DNA of 64,000 nucleotides from Afifella aestuarii (GCF_004023665.1 NZ_SAUF01000001.1:978501-1042500); one strand, 5' to 3'. Numbered from the stretch's first letter, positions 44,158-53,696 are shown. Notes: generated from the sequence alone by a model not told the origin. Numbers and translations are program-made.

Positions 44158-46368
44158 GTGCCGCTTTCCAGGCTTCTTTACGAATCTCCGGCTTCCCAGG
44201 AACCGTCCCCATCCCCGCCGAGCCCTTCTCTGGCCCGCACCGCGGCGCTCGTCGGTGTGCTTGGCGCCTTCATCGTGCTCGCTGCGGTCGCGTCGATCTC
44301 CTACCTGCAGTGGCGCGATTTAACGGAGAACACGCGCAGTGCCACGGCGAGCTCCGCGTTTTTTCTGGCCGATCACGCCGCCAGGCTTTTTGAGGTTTCC
44401 GATCTTGCGCTGAGGAAGGCCGTCGATGCCATCGGGGAGCGCAATTGGGACGAGATCGAAGCCTCGCGGCCGCTTTTCGAAGAGCTGACCGAGCTGCGTG
44501 CCGATCTGCCCTATGTCGATGAATTGTGGGTCAATGACAGCACGGGCGACCTGCGCCTCACCACCTTTGGTTTTCCGGCGCCGCAGGCCAATCTCTCTGA
44601 CCGTGATGTGTTTCAGGCCCACCAGGCGGAGGACGCCGGTCTCTTCGTCGGCCAGCCGATCATCGGACGCGTAACGGACAGGCCGACCTTCCTCGTCAGT
44701 CGCCGGCTCGGCGGGGATGAATTCAAAGGCATCGTGTCGGCGAGCCTCGCGCTCGACTATTTCAACACCTTCTGGAAACGCATCCCGCTGCCGCCCGATG
44801 CCCGGGTCGCGCTCTTCCGTAAGAGCGATCAGGCGGTCCTGGCACGTTTTCCGCAAACTCCGGCTGAGACCGCGCCGCTCCCCTTCAACGCGGCACTCGA
44901 AGAGATGCTTGCGGAAAACCCGGAGGAGGGGAGCTACACCAACCTGGCGCAGGAAAAGGACGTCAGGTTCGGCTCCTATCACCAGGTCGGCAATCTGCCG
45001 ATTTACGTTCGTGTCAGCGTGCCGCGGGAGGCACTCTCCTCATTGTGGTTGGAGCAGGCTCAGCCGAACGCGTTCTTCGCGCTTGCGGCAATTCTGTCGC
45101 TGATCGCTTTGACCGCCTTCGCTCGCCATCAGGCCCGGCGCGAGGACGAAAGCAGAGCCTTCCTGAAAGACGAGGTGGCGCGGCAAACGGTGGCGCTGCG
45201 GGAAGAAACCCAGGCGCTCGAGGCGCTCAACGGCGCGAGCCGAATCCTTTCCGCTGAGCTCGATCCTGGCCGCGCAATCCGCACCATCGTGCAGGCGAGC
45301 GTCGTGATGAGCGGGGCGCGTGCGGGCGCCTTTCTGCCGGCTGATCAGAGGCGGGTGGACAGAAACGAGAGCGATCGTATCGTTGTCCGTAGCGAGGACT
45401 TTCGCCCCGGTTTTCTGAGCTTTGTCTCCGAACATCGGGGCGAGCTTCTGCGTTCCGGTCACAATATCCTGCGGGTCGACGAAACCGCTGAGTGGACGCA
45501 GGAGCGTGAAGTATCCGGCGTCGGCAGCTTTCTTGCCGTGCCGATCATCTCCCGCTCGGGCGAAGTGCATGGCGAGCTGTTTTTGGCCCATTCGAACGCG
45601 CATGCGTTCGGGACGCGGGCGGAACGGTTGTCTGTGGGGCTCGCCGCCCAGGCCGCAATTGCGATCGACAACGCCAATCTCTTCGAGGCCGCGCAGAAGG
45701 AAATCGCGGCCCGAAAGGAAACCCAGGTGAAGCAGGAGCTCTTGATCCGCGAGCTCCATCACCGGGTGAAGAACACTCTGGCGGTCGTCCAGGCAATCGC
45801 CGGTATGACGGCACGTTCGGCCGAGGATATGAGTGCCTTCAACGATGCCTTCGCGGGTCGATTGTCGTCTCTCGCCTCCACACATACCCTTTTGACAGAA
45901 TTTGCCTGGCAGAAAGTGCCTCTCGGGGATCTCATCCGCGGGCAGCTCGAGCCCTATCCAGAGCGCGTTCACCTCGAAGGGCCGAATCTTGAGCTGGCGG
46001 CGGCACAAGCCGTCCCGATCGGCATGGCCATCCACGAGCTCGCCACCAACGCGATCAAATATGGCGCGCTTTCAAAGGCCGAGGGTCATTTGTCCGTCGT
46101 CTGGCGGGTCGAGGAGGACAAAAGCGGAGACACGCGCGGAACTTTGTTCCTGGAATGGCGCGAAAGCGGGGGCCCTCCCGCCGTCTCTCCGGCGCGACGC
46201 GGCTTCGGCTCGCGGCTGTTGAGCGATGTCTTAAGGGTGCAGCTTCGTGCCCGCACGGAGACCCGTTTCGAACCGGAAGGCCTCGTGTTCGAGCTTGAAG
46301 TTCCCATTGCGCCGCTCGTCGTGTCCGACTACCCTGGCTCAGCCGTCGAGGAGAGCGCTCAGGCGTGA
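44158..46368 (+). CDS. HWE/HisKA_2 sensor histidine kinase with periplasmic sensor and GAF domain
   Basis: 736 residues. Two membrane helices (about 27-50 and 305-322) flank a Cache-like periplasmic sensor (DDLADLP...VSASLALDYF). A GAF domain (about 360-510) follows, then HisKA_2 with IRELHHRVKNTLAVVQAIAG (residues about 531-550) and an HWE-type ATPase end (ATNAIKYGALS, GFGSRLLSDVL). The start is GTG. HWE/HisKA_2 kinases are the usual sensors of the alphaproteobacterial general stress response. A response regulator gene lies 142 bases downstream. Confidence 0.9.
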   Translation: MPLSRLLYESPASQEPSPSPPSPSLARTAALVGVLGAFIVLAAVASISYLQWRDLTENTRSATASSAFFLADHAARLFEVSDLALRKAVDAIGERNWDEIEASRPLFEELTELRADLPYVDELWVNDSTGDLRLTTFGFPAPQANLSDRDVFQAHQAEDAGLFVGQPIIGRVTDRPTFLVSRRLGGDEFKGIVSASLALDYFNTFWKRIPLPPDARVALFRKSDQAVLARFPQTPAETAPLPFNAALEEMLAENPEEGSYTNLAQEKDVRFGSYHQVGNLPIYVRVSVPREALSSLWLEQAQPNAFFALAAILSLIALTAFARHQARREDESRAFLKDEVARQTVALREETQALEALNGASRILSAELDPGRAIRTIVQASVVMSGARAGAFLPADQRRVDRNESDRIVVRSEDFRPGFLSFVSEHRGELLRSGHNILRVDETAEWTQEREVSGVGSFLAVPIISRSGEVHGELFLAHSNAHAFGTRAERLSVGLAAQAAIAIDNANLFEAAQKEIAARKETQVKQELLIRELHHRVKNTLAVVQAIAGMTARSAEDMSAFNDAFAGRLSSLASTHTLLTEFAWQKVPLGDLIRGQLEPYPERVHLEGPNLELAAAQAVPIGMAIHELATNAIKYGALSKAEGHLSVVWRVEEDKSGDTRGTLFLEWRESGGPPAVSPARRGFGSRLLSDVLRVQLRARTETRFEPEGLVFELEVPIAPLVVSDYPGSAVEESAQA

Positions 46369-46423
46369 CCCGTCCCGTTGCGACGGGAACAAAGGACGGT
46401 TTTCCAAAAAATGTCTTCTCGCC

Positions 46424-46448
46424 GGAACCACTTTCGTTCCGTCGCGTT
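46424..46448 (+). promoter_or_regulatory. EcfG-type general-stress promoter for the response regulator
   Basis: GGAAC at 46424-46428 and CGTT at 46445-46448, 16 bases apart, 62 bases before the response regulator ATG. This matches the EcfG promoter and suggests that the regulator is a member of the general stress regulon. Confidence 0.75.
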
Positions 46449-46510
46449 AAATCCAGGCTGCGTATTGCCGTTTGCCAGCAGAAGACGTTTTTGCAGGAGA
46501 AATAGCTCGT

Positions 46511-46903
46511 ATGCCCGCCATTTGTGCAGGAGAGAAAGCGGCGCCTCTCCGCGATTGTCAGATCCTACTGGTTGAAGACGAAGCTTTGGTTGCGATGGAC
46601 CTTGCCTACGAGCTCGAGAAGGCCGGGGCCGAGGTGACCTTTGCTTCCACGCTCGCGGAGGCGCTTGCCATTGCCAATAGCAACGATCCTCCCCACTCCG
46701 CGGCGGTTCTCGATATCAATCTGCGCGGTGAAGAGGTTTATCCGGCGGCCGAACGGCTCGCCCAAACTGGCGTGCCCTTCCTGTTTTGCACGGGGCACGG
46801 CAAGCTCGAGGACGTGGCGCCTCGCTTTCCGGATGCGCCGGTGCTGAACAAGCCGATCATCGGGCGCCAGCTCGTTTGCGCACTCGCTGCACTTCTTCCT
46901 TGA
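46511..46903 (+). CDS. FATGUY-type single-domain response regulator
   Basis: 130 residues, one receiver domain with no output domain. The acidic pair VEDE, the phospho-acceptor Asp in AAVLDINLRGEEV and the segment PFLFCTGHG, which matches the FATGUY motif (PFxFATGxG) of response regulators that feed stress kinases onto PhyR/EcfG. The ATG at 46511 has AGGAG upstream. It lies after the HWE kinase on the same strand behind an EcfG-type promoter. Confidence 0.85.
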   Translation: MPAICAGEKAAPLRDCQILLVEDEALVAMDLAYELEKAGAEVTFASTLAEALAIANSNDPPHSAAVLDINLRGEEVYPAAERLAQTGVPFLFCTGHGKLEDVAPRFPDAPVLNKPIIGRQLVCALAALLP

Positions 46904-46972
46904 GGCATCCTTCGCTGAGGCGCCATTGAGGGGCAGACCTGCTAGCGCTTCTTCGCGGTTCCCCCACTCTCT

Positions 46973-48127
46973 TCACCTGGCCTTGCCTGCGTGTACCCGC
47001 CAAATGGCTCCGTTCGCTTCGTCCGTCAGGAGGTAGAGCGCGCCATCCGGCCCTTCGGCGACATCGCGGATGCGTTGGGAACGTTCGTGCAGGAGACGTT
47101 CCTCGTGGGCCACTTTCTCGCCGTCCAGCTCCAGGCGAACGAGGGCTTGTGAGGCGAGGCCCCCGACGAAAATGTCCCCTTGCCATTCGGGAAACATGTC
47201 TCCCTCGTAAAAGATCATGCCGGAGGGGGCTATCACCGGTGTCCATTGATAAAGCGGATCGACCATGCCTTCCGCCTGCGCCTTGCCGGAGCCGACGGGT
47301 GTGCCGTTGTAATTGACGCCATAGGAGATGACGGGCCAGCCGTAATTCTCGCCTGGGCGGGCAATGTTGAGCTCGTCGCCGCCCTTCGGGCCGTGCTCGA
47401 TCTCCCAAAGCTCGCCCGTCTCCTGATTGAGCGCGGCCGCCTGGACGTTGCGATGCCCGTAGGACCAGATCTCCGGGCGCGCATCATCGCGGCCGACATA
47501 AGGGTTGTCGTCCGGAATCGAGCCGTCCGGGTTGAGGCGCACGATCTTGCCGAGATCGGAATCGAGCTCCTGCGCCTGGCCGCGGAACGCCCTCGAAAAG
47601 CGCTCTCCAAGTGTCACGAAGAGATGGCCTTCGCGGTCGAAGACGAGGCGCGAGCCATAATGGGCGGAGCTTGCGACTTTGGGCTCTTGCGAGAAGATCA
47701 CCTCGACATTCTGCATCTCCGTCCTGTCGTCGGAGAGTTCGCCGCGGGCAACGGCCGTCGAGGTCGTGCCGCCGTCACCGGGTTCCGCATAGCTCCAATA
47801 GACGAGGCGGTTCTCTTCAAATTCGGGATCGAGGGTGACGTCGAGAAGTCCGCCCTGGCTGCGATTGTCGACCTCGGGCAGGCCAGAAATCGGCTCCGAT
47901 ACGTCTCCGGCGGGCGTGACATGACGCAGGTTTCCGGAGCGTTCTGTCACCAGCATCGAACCATCGGGCAGGAAAGCGAGCCCCCAGGGATGGGACAGGC
48001 TCTCCGTCACGGTTTCTACGGCAATGTTCGGTCCCTCCGTCGAAAGCGCCTCCTGGGCAAGGCTGGTGCTGGCGAGGAGCGTCGCTGCGAGAATTCCGCC
48101 TGTCCCCAAGAACATGCCTCTGGTCAT
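46973..48127 (-). CDS. Periplasmic PQQ-dependent sugar dehydrogenase
   Basis: 384 residues with an N-terminal signal peptide (GGILAATLLASTSLAQEA) and the beta-propeller of soluble aldose/glucose dehydrogenases (HPWGLAFLPDGSMLVTER, GLLDVTLDPEFEE, YGSRLVFDREGHLF, WEIEHGPKGGDELNIARP). It would oxidise aldose sugars in the periplasm using pyrroloquinoline quinone. GGAGG precedes the ATG. No PQQ synthesis genes are in view. Confidence 0.88.
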   Translation of the reverse strand: MTRGMFLGTGGILAATLLASTSLAQEALSTEGPNIAVETVTESLSHPWGLAFLPDGSMLVTERSGNLRHVTPAGDVSEPISGLPEVDNRSQGGLLDVTLDPEFEENRLVYWSYAEPGDGGTTSTAVARGELSDDRTEMQNVEVIFSQEPKVASSAHYGSRLVFDREGHLFVTLGERFSRAFRGQAQELDSDLGKIVRLNPDGSIPDDNPYVGRDDARPEIWSYGHRNVQAAALNQETGELWEIEHGPKGGDELNIARPGENYGWPVISYGVNYNGTPVGSGKAQAEGMVDPLYQWTPVIAPSGMIFYEGDMFPEWQGDIFVGGLASQALVRLELDGEKVAHEERLLHERSQRIRDVAEGPDGALYLLTDEANGAIWRVHAGKAR

Positions 48128-48652
48128 GATGATCCTCCGAAAGCTGCGCCGGCGGGCTTAGACCCGGCTCTGCGAACCAATCGGCAGTGGGAAACTCAGT
48201 TCCCGTTGCGGGGCGAGGACGGGATAACGTTCGCTTGAAAATTCAGAGAGAAGCGCTGCGCTTTGCGATGAAGCGCTGAGCTTCGCGATTTTGCGGGCGC
48301 CTGTCTCTCGAAAAACTGCCGCGATGCGCAAAGACGTCGCGGATTGGTCGGCGTCTCTCACTCTCTCGCATCATCCCGGCGCCCGCAGCGCCCGCGTTCG
48401 CCGCGGAGGGCTTTGGAGCCCGGCGTATCCCCCGTGGAACACAAAAGAATTTCCGACCGGCTCGGGTGAATTTCGAGCGCTCCTGCGACATGATCGGAAG
48501 GCATTCTGGGCGGACGATCCGACAAGAGGATCGACGCCTGAAGGAAGACGGTCGGGCGAGGCTTCCTCGCTGGGTTTTTGACCTTTGCGCCAGGTTCTCT
48601 AAAACCAGAGGCAACGTTTCATTCTTATTCCTCAACCAGCAGAGAAAATTTC
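48128..48652. other. Long intergenic region before the NAGGN operon
   Basis: 525 bases. It contains two imperfect 20-base direct repeats at 48251-48270 and 48271-48290. No gene with family features is seen, and no EcfG pattern with correct spacing. The osmolyte operon's promoter probably lies here. Confidence 0.55.
48251..48290. repeat. Tandem 20-base imperfect repeat
   Basis: Two copies starting AAGCGCTG and ending TTTGCGAT or TTCGCGAT (48251-48270 and 48271-48290) agree at most positions. They lie between the sugar dehydrogenase and the NAGGN operon. Confidence 0.7.
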
Positions 48653-50428
48653 ATGTGCGGCATTTGCGGCGAAGTGAGCTTCACCGGCTCGCAGGCCGAT
48701 CCTTCAGCGATCGGACGTATGCTCGACGTCCTCTCCGCCCGCGGTCCCGATTCCTCCGGGGCCGTCATTCGAGGCCGTGTCGGCCTCGGGCATCGCCGGC
48801 TCCAAATCATCGATCTGTCGGCACGCTCCGAACAGCCACTCGTCGATTCCGATCTCGGTCTGTCGATCGTCTTCAACGGCTGCATCTACAATTACCAGGA
48901 GCTGCGCACCGAGCTTCAGGCGAAGGGCTATCGGTTCTTCTCCTCCGGTGACACGGAAGTGATCCTCAAGGCCTGGCATGCCTGGGGCGAGGACTGCGTC
49001 AACCGCTTCCACGGCATGTTCGCCTTCGCCATTCATGAGCGCGAAAGCGGCCGGGTGGTGCTGGCGCGCGACCGTTTCGGCATCAAGCCGCTCTATCTTT
49101 CGGAGACGAACGGCACGCTGCGTTTCGCCTCGTCGCTGCCGGCGCTCGTCAAGGCGGGTGGTGTCGACACAACGATCGATCCCGTGGCGCTGCAATTCTA
49201 CATGTCGTTCCATGCGGTCGTGCCCGCGCCCTACACCATCCTCAAGGGCGTGCGGAAACTCGCGCCCGCCACGATCCGCGTGATCGAGGCTGACGGGACG
49301 AGCCGTGAGAAGGTCTATTGGGATCCGCGCTACGAACGCTCCAGCGAAGAGGTGACGCGCTCCTTCGGCGAATGGCAGGAGATGGTGCTCGATGCGCTGC
49401 GGACGGCCGTCGACCGCCGCATGGTCGCCGACGTGCCTGTCGGCGTGCTGCTTTCGGGTGGCGTCGATTCCTCGCTGATCGTCGGGCTTCTCGCCGAGGC
49501 CGGGCAGAAGGATCTGATGACCTTCTCGATCGGCTTTGAGGAGGCGCACGGCGAGAAGGGCGACGAATTCGTCTATTCCGACATCATCGCCAAGCATTTC
49601 AACACCGACCATCAAAAGCTCTTCGTGCCGTCTTCCGACCTGTTGAAAGAGCTGCCGGGCGCGATTTCGGCGATGTCGGAACCGATGGTCTCCTACGACA
49701 ATATCGGTTTCTATCTCCTGTCGCGGGAGGTCGCGAAGCACATCAAGGTGGTGCAATCCGGACAGGGCGCCGACGAGATCTTTGGCGGCTATCACTGGTA
49801 TCCGCCGCTCGCGCATTCGAACAATCCGGCCGCCGATTACGCCAAGGTCTTCTTCGACCGCGACCACGACAAGCTCGGCCAGCATCTGTCGCCCGATTGG
49901 ATGGCTGCCAAGGACGAGGCGCGTGCCTTTGTTGAGGCGCATTTCAACAAGGCCGGGGCGGAAGATCCCGTCGACAAGGCGCTTCGGCTCGATTCCACCA
50001 TCATGCTCGTCGACGATCCGGTGAAGCGGGTCGACAACATGACGATGGCTTGGGGGCTGGAGGCTCGCGTCCCCTTCCTCGATCATGAGCTTGCCGAGCT
50101 CGCCGCGCGGATTCCGCCGGAGCACAAGCTTGCCGATGGCGGCAAAGGCATCCTCAAGGCGGTGGCACGCGAGGTCGTGCCGAAAGAGGTGGTGGATCGC
50201 GAAAAGGGCTATTTCCCGGTTCCGGCGCTCAAATATATCGCCGGCGATACGCTCGACATGGTGCGCGACACGCTGACGAGCCAAGCCGCCCGTGAGCGTG
50301 GTCTTTTCCGCAGCGATTATCTCAACGCGCTCTTCGATGATCCGAGTGCCCATATCACGCCGCTCCGTGGGTCGGAGCTCTGGCAGGTGGGGCTCCTGGA
50401 GCTCTGGCTGCAGAACCACGAGCTTTAA
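48653..50428 (+). CDS. asnO: N-acetylglutaminylglutamine amidotransferase (asparagine synthetase-like)
   Basis: 591 residues. A class II glutaminase domain starts at the nucleophile Cys2 (MCGICGEVS) and runs to about 215; an Asn-synthase domain with the PP-loop LLSGGVDSSLIVGLL follows. It makes the terminal amide of N-acetylglutaminylglutamine amide, an osmolyte. The ATG is placed so that Cys2 is the N-terminus; the frame is open upstream. It opens a three-gene operon, 12 bases before the synthetase gene. Confidence 0.93.
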   Translation: MCGICGEVSFTGSQADPSAIGRMLDVLSARGPDSSGAVIRGRVGLGHRRLQIIDLSARSEQPLVDSDLGLSIVFNGCIYNYQELRTELQAKGYRFFSSGDTEVILKAWHAWGEDCVNRFHGMFAFAIHERESGRVVLARDRFGIKPLYLSETNGTLRFASSLPALVKAGGVDTTIDPVALQFYMSFHAVVPAPYTILKGVRKLAPATIRVIEADGTSREKVYWDPRYERSSEEVTRSFGEWQEMVLDALRTAVDRRMVADVPVGVLLSGGVDSSLIVGLLAEAGQKDLMTFSIGFEEAHGEKGDEFVYSDIIAKHFNTDHQKLFVPSSDLLKELPGAISAMSEPMVSYDNIGFYLLSREVAKHIKVVQSGQGADEIFGGYHWYPPLAHSNNPAADYAKVFFDRDHDKLGQHLSPDWMAAKDEARAFVEAHFNKAGAEDPVDKALRLDSTIMLVDDPVKRVDNMTMAWGLEARVPFLDHELAELAARIPPEHKLADGGKGILKAVAREVVPKEVVDREKGYFPVPALKYIAGDTLDMVRDTLTSQAARERGLFRSDYLNALFDDPSAHITPLRGSELWQVGLLELWLQNHEL

Positions 50429-50440
50429 CAGGGGGCTGTC

Positions 50441-52231
50441 ATGTCACGCCGACCGGACAAGAAGGGCCAGGGCAAACGCGCCAATGTCGTTGGCCACAGG
50501 CTGTTGCGCATGCGCGAGCAGGGCACGCGGCCGCATCTCGAGCAGGATAGCGAGCGGCCGCATCCCAATGCGGTGATCGATTGTGGCTGGGGGCGGATCC
50601 TCTTCACGCAGACATTCGAGACGAGTGAGGCGATGATCGACAAGCTCGGGGCCGAGGGCCCCGACCGGCGCGATATCGCCTTTTATGTGCGCGACCCGCA
50701 TGTCGTGCTCGCGGCGGCTCCGAACGAGCTCTTCCTCGATCCCTCGCACACGTACCGGCTCGATCTCACCACCTACCGGGCGAAATGGCGCAAGCTGCCC
50801 GGTTTTTTCGTGCGGCGGCTGACTTCTCTGGCCGATGCGGAGACGGTCAACCGTATCTATGCGAGCCGCAACATGGTGCAGGTGAACCCGGAGTTTTTCT
50901 GGTCGAACCGAGACAGCCGCGCGCTCACCTATTTCGTCGCGGAGGACGAGGCGACGGGCGAGGTGATCGCCACCGTCACCGGCGTCGATCACCAGCGGGC
51001 CTTCAACGATCCCGAGCGTGGCTCCTCGCTTTGGTGTCTCGCCGTCGATCCGCAGGCGCCTTACCCGGGCATCGGCGAGGCGATGGTGCGCCGGCTCGCG
51101 GAGCATTATCAGGCACGCGGGGCGGCCTTCATGGATCTCTCCGTCCTGCACGACAACGACAAGGCGATCAATCTCTACGACAAGCTCGGCTTCCGGCGCA
51201 TCCCGATCTTTGCGGTGAAGCGCAAGAACCCGATCAACGAGAAGCTCTTTTCCGGCCCCGACCCGGCCGAGAACCTCAACCCCTATGCCCGGATCATCGT
51301 CGATGAAGCGCGGCGGCGGGGCATCGATGTCGAGGTGATCGACGATCAGGCGGGCTTCTTCCGGCTCTCGTCCGGCGGACGGTCCGTGCGTTGTCGCGAG
51401 AGCCTGTCAGAGCTCACGAGCGCGGTCTCCATGTCGCTTTGCGATGACAAGTCGGCGACTCGTCGTATCGTGGAAAAAGCCGGGGTGAAGGTGCCAGCCC
51501 AGATGGAGGCCGGCGAGGAGAAGGAGCTCGAAGCTTTCCTCGCCGAGCACAAGAGCGTCGTCGTCAAGCCGGCGCGCGGTGAACAGGGGCGGGGCGTCGC
51601 CGTCGATCTCGACACGCTCGATGACGTCAAGGCCGCGATCGAAGAGGCAAAGAAATCCGCCGACCGGGTGGTGCTGGAATCTTACTTCTCCGGCACCGAT
51701 CTCCGGCTGATCGTCATCAATTTCCGGCTCGTCGCCGCAGCAATCCGCGTTCCTGCGCAGGTGGTGGGCGACGGCAAGAGCAGCGTGCGCGACCTGATCG
51801 TCAAGCAGAGCCGACGGCGTGAAGCGGCGACCGGCGGAGAATCGAAGATCCCGCTCGACGGAGAGACGGAACGCTGCATCGCCCGCAATGGCTTTTCTCT
51901 CGATTCCGTCCTGCCGGAGGGCGAGACGCTGCAGGTGCGGAAATCCGCCAATCTGCACACCGGAGGCACCATTCACGACGTCACGGCGGCCGTGCATCCG
52001 ACGCTCGTCGAGGCCGCGATTTCGGCCGCCCGTGCCATCGACATTCCTGTGGTCGGCATCGATCTGATGGTGACGGCGCCGCATCTGCCGGAATATGTCT
52101 TCATCGAGGCGAATGAGCGACCGGGCCTTGCCAATCACGAACCGCAGCCGACCGCGCAGCGCTTCGTCGATCTTCTGTTTCCGCTCTCGATGCCCGCCTC
52201 CGTCAGAATGGCGCAGGAAAGGAAGGGATGA
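50441..52231 (+). CDS. ngg: N-acetylglutaminylglutamine synthetase (GNAT plus ATP-grasp)
   Basis: 596 residues: an N-terminal region, a GNAT acetyltransferase domain (about 115-270, VNRIYASRNMVQVNPEFF to LYDKLGFRRIPIFAVKRKN) and an ATP-grasp ligase domain (about 290-590, KSVVVKPARGEQGRG, FIEANERPGLANHEPQ). It couples acetylation with dipeptide formation to give N-acetylglutaminylglutamine. It overlaps the peptidase gene by ATGA. GGGGG precedes the ATG. Confidence 0.92.
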   Translation: MSRRPDKKGQGKRANVVGHRLLRMREQGTRPHLEQDSERPHPNAVIDCGWGRILFTQTFETSEAMIDKLGAEGPDRRDIAFYVRDPHVVLAAAPNELFLDPSHTYRLDLTTYRAKWRKLPGFFVRRLTSLADAETVNRIYASRNMVQVNPEFFWSNRDSRALTYFVAEDEATGEVIATVTGVDHQRAFNDPERGSSLWCLAVDPQAPYPGIGEAMVRRLAEHYQARGAAFMDLSVLHDNDKAINLYDKLGFRRIPIFAVKRKNPINEKLFSGPDPAENLNPYARIIVDEARRRGIDVEVIDDQAGFFRLSSGGRSVRCRESLSELTSAVSMSLCDDKSATRRIVEKAGVKVPAQMEAGEEKELEAFLAEHKSVVVKPARGEQGRGVAVDLDTLDDVKAAIEEAKKSADRVVLESYFSGTDLRLIVINFRLVAAAIRVPAQVVGDGKSSVRDLIVKQSRRREAATGGESKIPLDGETERCIARNGFSLDSVLPEGETLQVRKSANLHTGGTIHDVTAAVHPTLVEAAISAARAIDIPVVGIDLMVTAPHLPEYVFIEANERPGLANHEPQPTAQRFVDLLFPLSMPASVRMAQERKG

Positions 52232-53385
52232 TGACGCGGCTCGCGATCGATACGGACTACCTGGCCGATTGGCTGGCGCGGCTTTTAGCGACGCCGAGCC
52301 CGACCGGATACACCGACACGATCGTGCGCGATTGCTGTGCGGAGCTGGAGAGGCTCGGCGTCGGCTACGAGATCACGCGCCGGGGCGCCATTCGTGCCAT
52401 CTATCAGGGCTCCCGCCGCAAGGCGGCCCGCGCCATCGTCGCCCATCTCGATACGCTCGGCGCCCAGGTGAAGGGGCTCAAGGAGAACGGTCGTCTGGAA
52501 CTCGTGCCCGTTGGCCATTGGTCGGCGCGGTTTGCGGAAGGGGCGCGGGCGACGATTTTTACCGATCACGGTTCCTATCGCGGCACGATTTTGCCGCTGA
52601 AAGCCTCGGGGCATACCTTCGCCGATGAGGTCGACACCCTGCCGGTCGGTTGGGATTACGTGGAGCTTCGCATCGACGCGCCGGCGACCGACAAGCCGTC
52701 GCTTGAAAAACTCGGTGTGGAGGTCGGCGATATGGTGGCGATCGATCCGCAACCCGAATTCGTCGAAAACGGCTTCATCGTTTCGCGCCATCTCGACAAC
52801 AAGGCGGGCGTTGCAGTCATGTTTGCGGCACTCGAAGCGATGGTGAAGGAAGATGCGATCACGCCGGTCGACATCCACTTCCTCTTGACCATCGCCGAAG
52901 AGGTAGGCGTGGGCGCCTCTGCCATCCTCTCCCACGACGTCGCCTCGATGGTGGCGGTCGACAACGGCACGACGGCTCCCGGCCAGAACTCTTCGGAATT
53001 CGGCGTCACTGTCGCCATGGCCGACCAGACCGGCCCGTTCGACTACCATCTGACGCGCAAGCTCGCGCGTCTCTGCCTGGAAAACGACATCCGCTACCAG
53101 AAGGACGTTTTCCGCCATTACCGCTCCGATTCGGCCTCTGCGATCGAATCGGGCGCCGATGTGCGTACGGCGCTCATCACCTTCGGCGTCGATGCGAGCC
53201 ACGGCTACGAGCGCATCCACATGCATGCGTTGCGGTCTCTCGCAGAACTCATCACCGCCTATGTGACGAGCCCCGTCGAGATCCAGCGCGACAGCAAAGA
53301 GCTCGGCAGCCTCCAGGGCTTTACCACCCAGCCGACCGAGGACGAGGCGGCCGAGGAGGCGAAGGACGAACCTGTCGTGCTGTGA
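52228..53385 (+). CDS. M42-family peptidase of the NAGGN system
   Basis: 385-residue metallopeptidase. The metal site is seen in AIVAHLDTLGAQVKG, SRHLDNKAGVAV, LTIAEEVGVGAS and the C-terminal GVDASHGYERIHMHAL. A member of this family is regularly found with NAGGN synthesis genes and may degrade or trim the osmolyte dipeptide. The last 40 residues are acidic and probably flexible. A neighbouring ATG three bases later (52231) is an alternative start. Confidence 0.9.
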   Translation: MMTRLAIDTDYLADWLARLLATPSPTGYTDTIVRDCCAELERLGVGYEITRRGAIRAIYQGSRRKAARAIVAHLDTLGAQVKGLKENGRLELVPVGHWSARFAEGARATIFTDHGSYRGTILPLKASGHTFADEVDTLPVGWDYVELRIDAPATDKPSLEKLGVEVGDMVAIDPQPEFVENGFIVSRHLDNKAGVAVMFAALEAMVKEDAITPVDIHFLLTIAEEVGVGASAILSHDVASMVAVDNGTTAPGQNSSEFGVTVAMADQTGPFDYHLTRKLARLCLENDIRYQKDVFRHYRSDSASAIESGADVRTALITFGVDASHGYERIHMHALRSLAELITAYVTSPVEIQRDSKELGSLQGFTTQPTEDEAAEEAKDEPVVL

Positions 53386-53483
53386 CACTTTGCGCCGGTA
53401 GGCGGCTTCGTCGATCGTCCCGTGGCGCTTGACCCGCTTCCCTGTGAAGGCGCGATATCGCGTTCTTTAGGAAGGGATGCGAC

Positions 53484-53696
53484 ATGACAAAGAAATCTCA
53501 TGAAGCGGAGGCTGCAGCGGATCGCTGCTGCCAGGACCAGGCTGCCGGTGAGCATGAAGGCTGCGGCTGTGGCGGCAAAGGCCACGGCAAGCACAAGGAG
53601 CACGGGGACCACAAGCACGGCTCGTGCGGCTGTGGCGGCCACGGCCATAAGCACGCGCATGGGGCGGGCGAGGGCGGTTGCGGCTGCGATCATTAA
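53484..53696 (+). CDS. Small Cys/His/Gly-rich protein, probable metal binder
   Basis: 70 residues. The C-terminal 50 residues are repeats of GCGCGG and HGHK/HKHG type, with eight cysteines and many histidines, a composition typical of metal-chelating proteins. The ATG has AGGAAGG-type site upstream. No family is recognised; zinc, nickel or copper storage or chaperoning is a reasonable guess only. It stands alone after the NAGGN operon. Confidence 0.75.
   Translation: MTKKSHEAEAAADRCCQDQAAGEHEGCGCGGKGHGKHKEHGDHKHGSCGCGGHGHKHAHGAGEGGCGCDH

Noticed and set aside
48436-48460. GGAAC upstream of asnO as an EcfG promoter
   Set aside because: No CGTT at 16 or 17 bases downstream.
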